The notes under the pieces are model-generated. The model did no database searches, was not told where the DNA came from, and saw nothing but the letters and a program-made list of their open reading frames with translations. The translations under genes were made by a program, and so were the position numbers. Positions 1-7,696 of a stretch of 64,000 nucleotides of DNA are shown here, one piece after another (position 1 is the first letter of the stretch; each line of letters opens with the position of its first letter). The stretch comes from Hymenobacter sp. BT559 (GTDB lineage Bacteria > Bacteroidota > Bacteroidia > Cytophagales > Hymenobacteraceae). Where the stretch lies: assembly GCF_016427535.1 (NCBI RefSeq), contig NZ_JAELXV010000009.1, positions 1 through 64,000 of the forward strand. Direction: 5' to 3'.

Positions 1-290
1 CGGGTGGACTGGTCATGGATGGGCGGGTCTAGTGCGGGTAGCTCCGCACTGGCGGCCACGTGGTGGACAAATTGCCATAGATCTAGCGGGGCCAGCGCCA
101 CCTGGTCGCCCGTGAACCACAGGTCGGGGCGAAATTCATCCAGGGCGCGGGCCAGGACAGGGGCCTGGGCGCGTTCCGGCAGGGTCGGAAAGTGGTAGAC
201 CAAACGCCCTTGCAGATAGTGTAACACCTGAGCACGTTGTGCGGTAGTCGCCTGCCGGTAGGGTAGGGGGGAGGCAGTGGAGGAAAGCAT
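1..290 (-). CDS. Hypothetical protein, truncated by window edge
   Basis: An open frame starts with ATG at 290 and runs off the left edge with no stop, giving at least 96 residues beginning MLSSTASPLPYRQATT. It has an ordinary globular look (ARALDEFRPDLWFTGDQVAL, then a LWQFVHH stretch) with no signal peptide or membrane segment. It lies 85 bases downstream of two other minus-strand ORFs and could be the third gene of their operon. I do not recognise the family. The codon use, rich in G and C at third positions, supports real coding. Confidence 0.5.
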   Translation of the reverse strand, partial: MLSSTASPLPYRQATTAQRAQVLHYLQGRLVYHFPTLPERAQAPVLARALDEFRPDLWFTGDQVALAPLDLWQFVHHVAASAELPALDPPIHDQST

Positions 291-374
291 AAATAGGAAG
301 TAGTAAAAGGACAGACGGGGGCCAGCCACTGGGGAGCCAGCTGCGGAGCAGTATGCGTCGAGGTAAGGGAGCCG

Positions 375-680
375 TTAGGGCAGCGCCGGGCCGGCGGCCG
401 GGGCAGGGCGCTCGCGCAGCCGCTCGTCTGCCAACCAGGTAAGCAGGAGTTGCTGAGCTTCGGCCCGCAGGGCCTGGCGGCGCTCGCGTAAAGCCTCCCG
501 GAGCGTATCCGTGAAGGGGGCACCCGTGGCGGAAGCGAGGGTAATCGTCACCTGCCGGGTATGCGCATGTAGGGTGACGGCGGTTAGCCCGGTGAGCTCC
601 AGCTGGGCGAGTTGACGCAGTTGGCGCTTAGCCTGCTTCTGGGCGCGGCGTAACAGCTTGAGGTCGCGACGGTAGCTCAT
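375..680 (-). CDS. Small basic hypothetical protein
   Basis: A 101-residue protein that starts MSYRRDLKLLRRAQKQAKRQ: a strongly basic amphipathic N-terminal helix, a central beta-like part (LTAVTLHAHTRQVTITLAS) and an Arg/Glu/Ala-rich helical tail. Its ATG overlaps the stop of the upstream gene by 4 bases (677-680), which indicates translational coupling and one operon. No enzyme motif is visible. The basic helix would suit nucleic-acid binding, but that is only inference. Family not recognised. Confidence 0.5.
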   Translation of the reverse strand: MSYRRDLKLLRRAQKQAKRQLRQLAQLELTGLTAVTLHAHTRQVTITLASATGAPFTDTLREALRERRQALRAEAQQLLLTWLADERLRERPAPAAGPALP

Positions 681-1111
681 CGTGCTCGCTGGCTAAGTAG
701 TTCAGCAACTGTTAGCGCGTCGGCCATTTGAAAGCTAGCGACGGCCAAGCGGTCGAACGTGCCGGCCCGGCGGTCGGACCTGTCGGGGAAGAAGGTACTT
801 GGTACCCAACTCGGGGCGGCCTGGGGCAGGCGGGAGCGGTGACTGCGGAAGCTGCTGGAACCCAGCTGACGCAACGTGGCGCCCGTGGCGAGGTCGCGGC
901 GCTGGCGGGCAGCTTCGGCTTGACGACGAGCGATTTCGGCCAGGACGTTCGCTCCCCAGCGGGTAAGACGGGCGATGTCGTCGCTTTCGTGGACGAAGTG
1001 ATTAGCCCGCAGTTGCTCCGCTTCGCTGAACAGGGGGTGGCCGATGAGGGGCAGTAGGACGTGCTGGCGGAGCTCGCCAAGTACAGGTTGCCCGGTTACA
1101 TGAGTTTCCAT
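677..1111 (-). CDS. Hypothetical protein
   Basis: A 144-residue, mainly helical protein starting METHVTGQPVLGELRQ. Residues 40-75 are Arg/Ala/Glu-rich and may form a coiled coil. There is no signal peptide, membrane segment or known catalytic motif. It is the first gene of a three-gene minus-strand set (677-1111, 375-680 and the gene cut by the window edge). I do not recognise it. The coupling to its neighbour and the matching codon use are the main arguments that it is real. Confidence 0.5.
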   Translation of the reverse strand: METHVTGQPVLGELRQHVLLPLIGHPLFSEAEQLRANHFVHESDDIARLTRWGANVLAEIARRQAEAARQRRDLATGATLRQLGSSSFRSHRSRLPQAAPSWVPSTFFPDRSDRRAGTFDRLAVASFQMADALTVAELLSQRAR

Positions 1112-1177
1112 GTAATTTTGGGGTAAGGTTTACAAGAACCCAACTGTAGTGCCTGTTACTAGCAGGTGCTACTATAG

Positions 1178-1205
1178 GAGACCATCCCTTGCCGGGGATG
1201 GTCTC
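1178..1205. terminator. Strong hairpin with T-run, terminator-like
   Basis: Arms GAGACCATCCC (1178-1188) and GGGATGGTCTC (1195-1205) pair perfectly around a 6-base loop, followed on the plus strand by TTTT. It lies between the start of the minus-strand operon (1111) and the small plus-strand gene at 1333. It could stop plus-strand read-through or shape a leader. No plus-strand gene precedes it within the window. Confidence 0.55.
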
Positions 1206-1332
1206 TTTTGCGTACTACAGTTCAGTTTGTCCGACTTGGACAATACAAAAGTATACTAAAGTCTAGACTTTACAAGAAAAAGACACTATAAAATCTATTT
1301 TTTTGCTGTCTGACCAGTTATAGATTTGCAGA

Positions 1333-1500
1333 ATGGAAAAGAACGCCTCGATCCCCCCACGTAGCCCCCAGATTAATATCAAGCTGACGGAGGAGGAAAA
1401 GGTGCTTTTTCAAAAGGTAGGTAAAGCGCGCGGCCTTAAAGTTTCTGCATTAGCCCGCTCGCTTATGCACGATGAAGCCCGCCGTTTAGGCATATCGTAA
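1333..1500 (+). CDS. Small ribbon-helix-helix (CopG/Arc-like) protein
   Basis: A 55-residue protein. The segment QINIKLTEEEKVLFQKVGKA followed by RGLKVSALARSLMHDEARR has the beta-helix-helix order of ribbon-helix-helix DNA-binding proteins: a short strand, LTEEE opening helix 1, then a G-L-x-V-S turn before helix 2. Such proteins serve as antitoxins, plasmid copy regulators or MobC-type relaxosome accessories. The KVSALARSLM portion also resembles MobC-like mobilisation proteins. No toxin ORF follows. A terminator comes 60 bases downstream. Its role here is unproven. Confidence 0.7.
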   Translation: MEKNASIPPRSPQINIKLTEEEKVLFQKVGKARGLKVSALARSLMHDEARRLGIS

Positions 1501-1560
1501 TAAAAATCGTTGGATACGCCCAGGCCTAATCAATCATTTCGTTTTTGTCCCCATTTCAAA

Positions 1561-1595
1561 AGCCCTCTCAGCTAAATGGTCGAGAGGGCTTTTTC
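1561..1595. terminator. Rho-independent terminator (convergent genes)
   Basis: Perfect arms AGCCCTCTC (1561-1569) and GAGAGGGCT (1582-1590) are followed by TTTTT. On the minus strand the hairpin is followed by TTTTGAAA, so it may act both ways. It sits between the small plus-strand gene (ends 1500) and the minus-strand aldo/keto reductase (ends 1652). Confidence 0.75.
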
Positions 1596-1651
1596 TGAGG
1601 GTACACTATCACTTGTGAAAGTCGGTCAGATGGACTAGCCCGTACTGGGCA

Positions 1652-2482
1652 TCACAACATCTCTAGTGGCAGGCGCTTGCTGGGGCGGGGAAAAGCGACT
1701 TCCAATGCAGCGAGGTCGCTGGCCGACAGATGTAGCTCAGCCGCCGCCCTATTTTCCTGCACGTGGGCGACAGTTCCAGCTTTGGGAATGGCCATTATCT
1801 GGCCCTGACGCAACACCCAGGCTAGCGCCACTTGCGCCGGCGTCGCGCTCAGGTCCGCCGCGACTTCTCGCAGCCGCATATTAGCGAGCAGCCGTCCCTG
1901 TTCGATGGGACTATAAGCCATAACTGGTATGTTTCGGCCCGCGAGCCATGGCAACAGGTCGTATTCTGGGCCACGCCGGGTTAGGTTGTAAAGCACTTGG
2001 TCAGTAGCACAGGCCGTGCCCCCGGCGTTAACTAACTCTTGCAGGTCCGGCGTATCGAGATTACTCACGCCCCAACGCAGGATTTTTCCCGCTGCGACCA
2101 GCTTTTCCATAGCTTCCACCGTTTCGGCTAACGGGACGCGGCCGCGCCAGTGCAGTAGATATAGGTCGAGCCGGTCAGTGCCCAGCCGCTTCAAACTCGC
2201 CTCGCAGGCCTGCGGGAGCCGTTGGTGTGAGGCGTTCTGAGGATAGGCTTTGCTTACCAAGAATACCTGCTCTCGGATGCCGCGCAACGCTTCGCCGACC
2301 AGTCGCTCGGACTCGCCGTCGGCATACATCTCCGCCGTGTCGATAAGGGTTAGTCCAAGTTCGACGCCAACGCGTAGAGCCGCTAACTCATCGGCGCGTT
2401 GAGCAGGTTGTTCGGCCATCATCCAAGTGCCTTGACCAAGTGCTGGTACTTGGGTACCGTCTGGAAAACGAATAGAGTTCAT
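1652..2482 (-). CDS. Aldo/keto reductase
   Basis: A 276-residue NADPH-dependent oxidoreductase of the AKR superfamily that reduces aldehydes or ketones in the cytoplasm. The catalytic tetrad is visible: Asp48 and Tyr53 (LIDTAEMY), Lys78 (FLVSKAYP) and His111 (LYLLHW). The strand WGVSNLDTP, AYSPIEQGRL and the late IPKAGTVAHVQEN segment, which contacts the cofactor, are all present in family order. Length is typical of the short bacterial AKR5/YeaE-like group. It stands alone between a terminator and a long intergenic region, so no pathway can be read from context. Confidence 0.9.
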   Translation of the reverse strand: MNSIRFPDGTQVPALGQGTWMMAEQPAQRADELAALRVGVELGLTLIDTAEMYADGESERLVGEALRGIREQVFLVSKAYPQNASHQRLPQACEASLKRLGTDRLDLYLLHWRGRVPLAETVEAMEKLVAAGKILRWGVSNLDTPDLQELVNAGGTACATDQVLYNLTRRGPEYDLLPWLAGRNIPVMAYSPIEQGRLLANMRLREVAADLSATPAQVALAWVLRQGQIMAIPKAGTVAHVQENRAAAELHLSASDLAALEVAFPRPSKRLPLEML

Positions 2483-2793
2483 GATTCATCTCAACGCATA
2501 GGAAATGCGCTGGTTATTGGGGCCCTTATTGGACGCTTTTAACAAGGGCATTTCCAGCGCGTAGAGGCACTTTTTTTGAGCGTTCTTAGCTGACCCTTAT
2601 TGTACTATCTGTTAGCTTAGGTAGCACTCCGTCTAACATATGGGAAATTATCAGACACATTTCCATAGAGTGAAGAGCGTCTTTCCAAATTCAACTTTTT
2701 CCTGCTTAACCTCTGCCTAATACCGGCTTACCAAACAGGGAAGAGTACACATCCTCTTAACGTCTCACAATCAAAATTTTTGATCTAAGTAAT
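2483..2793. other. Intergenic region, AT-rich toward the right
   Basis: No supported gene. The left part upstream of the reductase carries a GGAAATGCGCTGG / CCAGCGC-type inverted repeat pair (about 2501-2560) that could be regulatory. From about 2600 the base composition becomes clearly more AT-rich, marking the start of the imported-looking island that runs to about 6.5 kb. Confidence 0.4.
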
Positions 2794-3450
2794 ATGGATA
2801 ATAATCTCTGGCTCTACGCTAATGGCGAACAGCAGTATCGTGCTGCATACTCCTTGATTGTATTCGGGGCTGAAAACCTTAAGCGTTCTAATCTTATCAA
2901 GGGGCTTGATAGATTAGAAACCAATAGTAGACTTATTCAGCTCGGTTTGGAATACGACCGCATGGCTTTTGCACAAGAGTTTATGTGGGACTACTTAATA
3001 GACTGCATAAGAATTCTGATGTTTTTCGAAGGTTACATGAAGGCCGAGCTAATAAAGGCTGACTGTTGCGTTCATAATATCCATTATAATGACACAGATA
3101 CGCTCTTTAAAGCATTAGCAAGGGAGCAACGTAAGCGACCTATTAAATTGCGTGAAATAGGTGACATAGAGCCCTTTGTTACTGATATTTCAAAAGAAAA
3201 AATCACTCACAAGCACGTCAAGATTACTACGCTCGGCGTGAGCACACTTCTTTGTCCGAACTACCGCGCTCTTTACCACTTCGATGATGAGATAGTGGAT
3301 GATATAAAGTTCTTTAATCAGATACGAAACGGGCTACACTTCAATACTGAAACACAAATTCAGCTAGGGCCTACCCTAGTTGAGAGGCTCAAGCGAATTA
3401 ACTCCTTTGTTAACATTACCATCGAAAAATGGAGGCCTCAAACATCATAA
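2794..3450 (+). CDS. Hypothetical protein with RNGLHF motif
   Basis: A 218-residue, mostly helical protein of unknown function. The only notable motif is IRNGLHF near residue 178, in a helix after DDIKFFNQ. It resembles the RN...H signature of HEPN ribonuclease-fold proteins, but the spacing is R-x3-H rather than the usual R-x4-6-H, so I do not call HEPN. It is much more AT-rich than the metal genes. It converges on the DUF4209 gene across a shared bidirectional terminator. The position inside a defence-like island suggests, without proof, a role in phage or plasmid conflict. Confidence 0.6.
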   Translation: MDNNLWLYANGEQQYRAAYSLIVFGAENLKRSNLIKGLDRLETNSRLIQLGLEYDRMAFAQEFMWDYLIDCIRILMFFEGYMKAELIKADCCVHNIHYNDTDTLFKALAREQRKRPIKLREIGDIEPFVTDISKEKITHKHVKITTLGVSTLLCPNYRALYHFDDEIVDDIKFFNQIRNGLHFNTETQIQLGPTLVERLKRINSFVNITIEKWRPQTS

Positions 3451-3483
3451 AAAAAGGCCCGGCTGATGAGCCGGGCCTTTTTT
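3451..3483. terminator. Bidirectional terminator
   Basis: Arms GGCCCGGC (3456-3463) and GCCGGGCC (3470-3477) are flanked by A-runs on the left and T-runs on the right, so the hairpin terminates both the plus-strand gene ending at 3450 and the convergent minus-strand gene ending at 3482. Confidence 0.9.
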
Positions 3484-5272
3484 ATTCAGGCGGATTCGGT
3501 GTGTCACTCTGCACTGGACTTGTTTCGCTACTCTGAGTGGTAAGTAGTGACAAAGTCATTAGAATATGGAAAAGCCTATCAGCAGCCATAACGGCCATTT
3601 TTCCTTCGCTCATCAAGCCGTGACATAAATCATTGCGCAGATTCCACCCACGCTGTTCAGTGAGGAGAATCCTGCTATACAGAATGAAGTCTTCACCAAA
3701 TATTCTTAATAGAGATTCATCACGAAGAACATCGTCAAAGGTTTTTAGATGCAATGCACCACCACGATGCAGTTTCATGATTTGCCCCCCTGAAACCTCA
3801 ACCAGCGTTCTGAATGCATCTTCAATTTGGGGTATTACAAAATGAATGAACAGCATATAGTCACCAGCTAGATAAGCAGTCAATGACCTTTCTAATATTT
3901 CCCAGCGCCCGTACATGAAAGCTGGTGATAGCTTTAAATGGTCATTAATAAACTTGCTAGCATCTATCCGAAACTTGTCTATGTAAGCAGCAAGCGCCAA
4001 ACGTAGAAACATCGCGGTAAAGTCAAGATGCTGACTTATTTGCTGTATTATCCTGCCTTCAAGGTCATTCATAATGCTGCCAATCTGCGCAACCGAACGC
4101 CCTCGTTCGTCTATAATATTTACACCCATCATAAATGAAAGTGGATGTTTTTTGGCTAATGCCATTAACTGTTTCTCATTCTCATCTTTGTCCGGACTAA
4201 AATAACTGACTACGTTAGCTGTGGAAGTCTTCTCGTCATATTTAAGTAGGCTATCAATAAGTTGCTCAACTTCTTCTCTGGGAAAAGTCATTTCCTGAGA
4301 AAACGTTTTTAGCTCGTCTTTGGCCCCAGCACTGATTGCACGAAGCTTAATCAAAAGTGCCTTAGCATCTTCATGTAGTTTGTAGTGCACATACAATTTA
4401 TGTAAGTGCTCAAGACGGCCACTACGGTTAAGTACGCTAGGGTCCTTATCTGCCTCATAGGCTTTCCCAAGTTGCAGCATTACCCTTCTAGCGTCGTCAG
4501 GTTTAGAGCGCTTTTGGTAATAAGCGGCTAACCTAGTGGCGGCAACTTCTGCGGCGTGCGTGTCTGAATTCTCACATTCAGTTAGTCTTTCAAGACGGGA
4601 CTCAAGGGAGGAAATTATGTTAGCTTCTTCTTCCTCAGTTAGCAAGGATTTTTTATTATCTACTAGATAATCGTAAGAAAATCCCCAGAGTCCAGGTTTA
4701 TCATCAATAGCTATTTTGTCCTCGTAAGCTAAAATAGCTTTTCTAGTACTCTCTATTAATTCGGGTTTATTAATACTGCTTGCGAGCGAGAGTGCTCTTT
4801 CAAGTTTGTCTTTAACGCTAACATCATACTTGTATCTATTAGCATCTGATAATATAATTAGACTTTCAATATTTGCAATGGCGTAATTAATACTTGGCTT
4901 CTGATTAGTTATTTTTTTCTCCATGTCCCATACTAGGCCGGCATATCTGGCCTTTAGCAGAGGATTACTAGTCTCATTGGCTCTCTTCTTCCAATAGTCT
5001 ATAGCGTCAGCATCTACTTGACTGATGTCCGGCGTTACAAGAGTTTTTTCGCCATCATACCAAATCATTCCAGGACTAAAATAAGTATTCCAGCCTAGCT
5101 CATCTTTCTCATTATGTTCGCCAAAAGAGAAAGCAATTAATTCTTTAAGTAAGTCACCGGTTGCTTGTTCTCCTTCGGGTAACAAGCTTTTGAGAGCTGA
5201 TGAAACATCAGTTTCGTCATTTTTACTTTGGAGAGTCTCAATATATGCTAAAGCTTCCTCTAACTTATTCAT
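3482..5272 (-). CDS. DUF4209 domain protein with HEPN-type motif
   Basis: A 596-residue helical-repeat protein. The C-terminal part (about residues 470-575) matches DUF4209: FRTLVEVSGG, then FGEDFILYSRILLTEQRGW and the signature LRNDLCHGL at about 545-553. R-N-x3-H fits the R-x4-H HEPN catalytic pattern of many conflict-system RNases. The long N-terminal part looks like TPR/HEAT-type helices (DDARRVMLQLGKAYEADKD). The family is widespread and functionally poorly known. Its neighbours are an AbiTii gene upstream and an unknown gene converging on it, so a defensive RNase role is plausible but inferred. The gene is AT-rich compared with the metal operons. Confidence 0.75.
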   Translation of the reverse strand: MNKLEEALAYIETLQSKNDETDVSSALKSLLPEGEQATGDLLKELIAFSFGEHNEKDELGWNTYFSPGMIWYDGEKTLVTPDISQVDADAIDYWKKRANETSNPLLKARYAGLVWDMEKKITNQKPSINYAIANIESLIILSDANRYKYDVSVKDKLERALSLASSINKPELIESTRKAILAYEDKIAIDDKPGLWGFSYDYLVDNKKSLLTEEEEANIISSLESRLERLTECENSDTHAAEVAATRLAAYYQKRSKPDDARRVMLQLGKAYEADKDPSVLNRSGRLEHLHKLYVHYKLHEDAKALLIKLRAISAGAKDELKTFSQEMTFPREEVEQLIDSLLKYDEKTSTANVVSYFSPDKDENEKQLMALAKKHPLSFMMGVNIIDERGRSVAQIGSIMNDLEGRIIQQISQHLDFTAMFLRLALAAYIDKFRIDASKFINDHLKLSPAFMYGRWEILERSLTAYLAGDYMLFIHFVIPQIEDAFRTLVEVSGGQIMKLHRGGALHLKTFDDVLRDESLLRIFGEDFILYSRILLTEQRGWNLRNDLCHGLMSEGKMAVMAADRLFHILMTLSLLTTQSSETSPVQSDTPNPPE

Positions 5273-5413
5273 TCAATGCCGCCTAGAAAGTGAAAAAATA
5301 TTAGGATTAAATAATTGCTACTCAGCGATGCGAACCAGTGAAGCCAATACCAAGACTGCTGCTGTCAGCTTCCCATTTCAGCATTTCATCAAGGGGTATC
5401 AGCAAGCATTCTT

Positions 5414-6442
5414 CTAGCTCATTACCTCTATCAAATGCGGTGCTTGTTTAAGCAATTCGTACACGGCATGCCCTGTCGCTACACCCGCACCCTTGACGGC
5501 TAAATCTTGCAGCGACTCGAAAGCGCGTTTCACTATGCCTTTTTTCGGCTCGGGCTTTTGAAGCTGCACCTCAATACGCTCGACCTCTTGGCTCATCTCT
5601 TCGCGGTGGTCATCGAAAGCACTATCGCGGGCAATCGCCTGCTTGAGCTGCTCTGTCAGTTCCTGAAGCGAGGCAACTTGTGCAGTAGAAGTAGCCTGCG
5701 TGACTGTTTCGCCACTGGCCGTATTGAGCTGGGCGTTATGGCCAGTATTGGCAGATTGTACTGCCCCATCGCCGAGTGAATAGTTAACGTTACCGTTTGT
5801 TACGGTAATGTGTGGATGAAGTGCTTTGCTCACGGTGTCGTTCACGGCCTGCTGGCCCTGTAGAGATTGAAGAGGTATTTTGGAGTCTAACTGGTTTAAA
5901 TCTAATAGTAAGTCTACCAGCTTCGAACGAACAACTGTCAGAAGGCCAGTCAAGTGATTTAACGGAACAACTTGCCATGCGCTGTAAATGCTCCAACCAT
6001 TATGCGCATAGAGTTTCTTGGAAACATGCGCAGCCATAGAAGGAGGAATGTGCATGCGTGGATTCTCGCCTGCTTTCTCTCCCGATTCAGCTAGTTGTTC
6101 GATTTCAGCGATGCTCTGCCCCAAGGTCCGATGAGTAAGTGCTTCCCGCAGGTCATTATCGAGGTATTCAGCGGCCATTAGCTTATTACCCTGCCACCCT
6201 TTGTTTTGCGCATAGTCCTCATGTATCAAATTGACGTGTGGAACAACACCAATTTTTCGATAGGCAGGAACAGGCATTCCTGAGTCGCGATAACCAGTTA
6301 ACTCCAATTGAGCCCAGTCTTTTAGCTCTTTATTATTGATAAAGTGACCTACCGCTTTAATCTTGAGCAGCACATCCGACAGCTTTATACTCGGAGTAAG
6401 CAACTCGTTCAAAGCCGTGCTTATCAGAGAAGACGCGTCCAT
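5414..6442 (-). CDS. AbiTii domain protein
   Basis: A 342-residue protein whose N-terminal third matches the AbiTii domain: ALNELLTPSIKLSDVLLKIKAVG, then LKDWAQLELTGYRDSGMPVPAYR, the hallmark ELxGY...PxYR segment at about residues 45-63. The middle holds a polar beta-like linker (HITVTNGNVNYSLGDGA). After it comes a coiled coil (about 255-300, SLQELTEQLKQAIARD to VERIEVQLQKPEPKK) and an Ala/Val-rich tail with possible membrane affinity. AbiTii is a predicted effector domain in phage-abortive systems. It runs in the same direction as the DUF4209 gene 140 bases downstream, which suggests a shared module. Confidence 0.75.
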   Translation of the reverse strand: MDASSLISTALNELLTPSIKLSDVLLKIKAVGHFINNKELKDWAQLELTGYRDSGMPVPAYRKIGVVPHVNLIHEDYAQNKGWQGNKLMAAEYLDNDLREALTHRTLGQSIAEIEQLAESGEKAGENPRMHIPPSMAAHVSKKLYAHNGWSIYSAWQVVPLNHLTGLLTVVRSKLVDLLLDLNQLDSKIPLQSLQGQQAVNDTVSKALHPHITVTNGNVNYSLGDGAVQSANTGHNAQLNTASGETVTQATSTAQVASLQELTEQLKQAIARDSAFDDHREEMSQEVERIEVQLQKPEPKKGIVKRAFESLQDLAVKGAGVATGHAVYELLKQAPHLIEVMS

Positions 6443-6846
6443 AGAGCTGAGGGTGATTGATTTTCAAGTTTTATGAAAACAAGGTAAGCAAAAAGCTCCA
6501 GCTACTACTGGGGCTAGTTATTGTGTACTGTACGTTTCCCTAAAGCGAAAGCCAGTTAGCAGTAGAGAAAAGCGGTTTCTCACTACCGCATACCTTACGG
6601 CGACCTAGTGGGCTTCAATCCTGAAATCAAAATCGTCTTGATAAGTAGTGCTCATGCGATAATAGGGAGTGCAGTGGGTAGCTGGGGGGGCGTATTAATC
6701 AAGAGTGGTTCGCAAGAGCAGGGACTATGGTCATCTCTGCAAGTGGCGTTTCAGGCGAGGTTATCTCTTCTAAACATGTATCCGCAAAGCATCACCACCT
6801 TCTAGACTGCCAGCGTGGCAGCCCTGTTTCATAAACAGCCGAGCTT
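6443..6846. other. Intergenic region
   Basis: About 400 bases without a convincing gene. A short open frame from 6608 has no homology that I recognise and an unlikely start codon. The stretch carries the divergent upstream regions of the AbiTii gene and the serine recombinase. Confidence 0.4.
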
Positions 6847-6884
6847 TTTTACATATTGTAAACGAGCGTTTACAATATGTAAAA
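6847..6884. promoter_or_regulatory. 38-bp inverted repeat upstream of serine recombinase
   Basis: Perfect 17-bp arms TTTTACATATTGTAAAC (6847-6863) and GTTTACAATATGTAAAA (6868-6884) are separated by GAGC. The site ends 46 bases before the recombinase start codon. Dyads of this size are what small serine resolvases bind, both as res subsite I and as their own operator. A cruciform or a repressor site is also possible. Confidence 0.6.
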
Positions 6885-6930
6885 TCCAGTACCTTGCAGC
6901 AGTTTTGTGCCAATCCGCCCTGTTTGTACC

Positions 6931-7650
6931 ATGTCGGCCCTTCCTGCTGCCAAATTCTACACGCCGTATTATAGGGTCTCCACCCAGAAGCAAGGGACTT
7001 CAGGTCTGGGCCTCGAGGCGCAACGGGCCGCCGTGCACGCCTTTGTCGCCGATTCGGCCCAACTCCTGACGGAGTACGTCGAAATTGAGAGTGGCAAGAA
7101 GAATTACCGGCCACAACTGCTCGCCGCAATTTCGGAGGCTCGACGGGTGGGGGCGACGCTACTTATTGCGAAGCTGGATAGGTTGAGCCGGAACGCCGGC
7201 TTCATCTTCGCTTTGCGCGACTCGGGGGTGGACTTCGTCTGTTGCGACATGCCCGATGCGAATACCTTAACGGTCGGGCTGTTTGCCGTCATTGCCCAGC
7301 ATGAGCGAGAGACGATTTCTAAACGCACCAAGGATGCGCTCGCCGCCAAGAAAGCCCGCGGCGCGCAGCTGGGCAGCCCGCAGAATTTTACGGCAGCCGT
7401 CATTGCCCAGGGGCAGCAGGCGATGCAGCGCAATGCGGCCGAGCACCAAGCGAACCGCCAGGCCGCCCAATTGGCCGAACTGTTGCGGGCCAAAGGACAA
7501 ACGCTGTGGCAAATTGCAGCCACCCTTAATGCGGCGGGGTACCGTACTCGGCGCGGCAAGGAATTTCAGGCTACAACTGTGCAACGCCTTTTGCCGATGT
7601 TACTTAAGACGGATAGCAATCTTGATTTGGCGCAGAAGGACTCGAAATGA
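6931..7650 (+). CDS. Serine recombinase (resolvase/invertase family)
   Basis: About 239 residues from the ATG at 6931; an in-frame GTG at 6907 would add 8 residues with no family match. The resolvase catalytic domain is complete: nucleophile Ser17 in YYRVSTQKQ, the LIAKLDRLSRN motif with its active-site Arg, and the QHERETISKRTKDALAAKKA helix E. A C-terminal helix-turn-helix follows (LRAKGQTLWQIAATLNAAGYRTRRG). The protein cuts and rejoins DNA through a phosphoserine link, for resolution or inversion. A large dyad upstream is a likely binding site. It is a plausible agent for movement of the neighbouring defence genes. The next gene follows at 47 bases and may be co-transcribed. Confidence 0.9.
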   Translation: MSALPAAKFYTPYYRVSTQKQGTSGLGLEAQRAAVHAFVADSAQLLTEYVEIESGKKNYRPQLLAAISEARRVGATLLIAKLDRLSRNAGFIFALRDSGVDFVCCDMPDANTLTVGLFAVIAQHERETISKRTKDALAAKKARGAQLGSPQNFTAAVIAQGQQAMQRNAAEHQANRQAAQLAELLRAKGQTLWQIAATLNAAGYRTRRGKEFQATTVQRLLPMLLKTDSNLDLAQKDSK

Positions 7651-7696
7651 ATACGGACAGAGGTAGCAGTTGCAACCTGAATTGTATCTTGGAACG

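Noticed and set aside
2794..3450. Calling the 218-residue protein a HEPN RNase from RNGLHF
   Set aside because: The R-to-H spacing is three residues, shorter than the R-x4-6-H pattern, and no other HEPN feature is visible.
6608..6805. A 65-codon frame before the serine recombinase
   Set aside because: No family resemblance and a non-ATG start; not supported as a gene.
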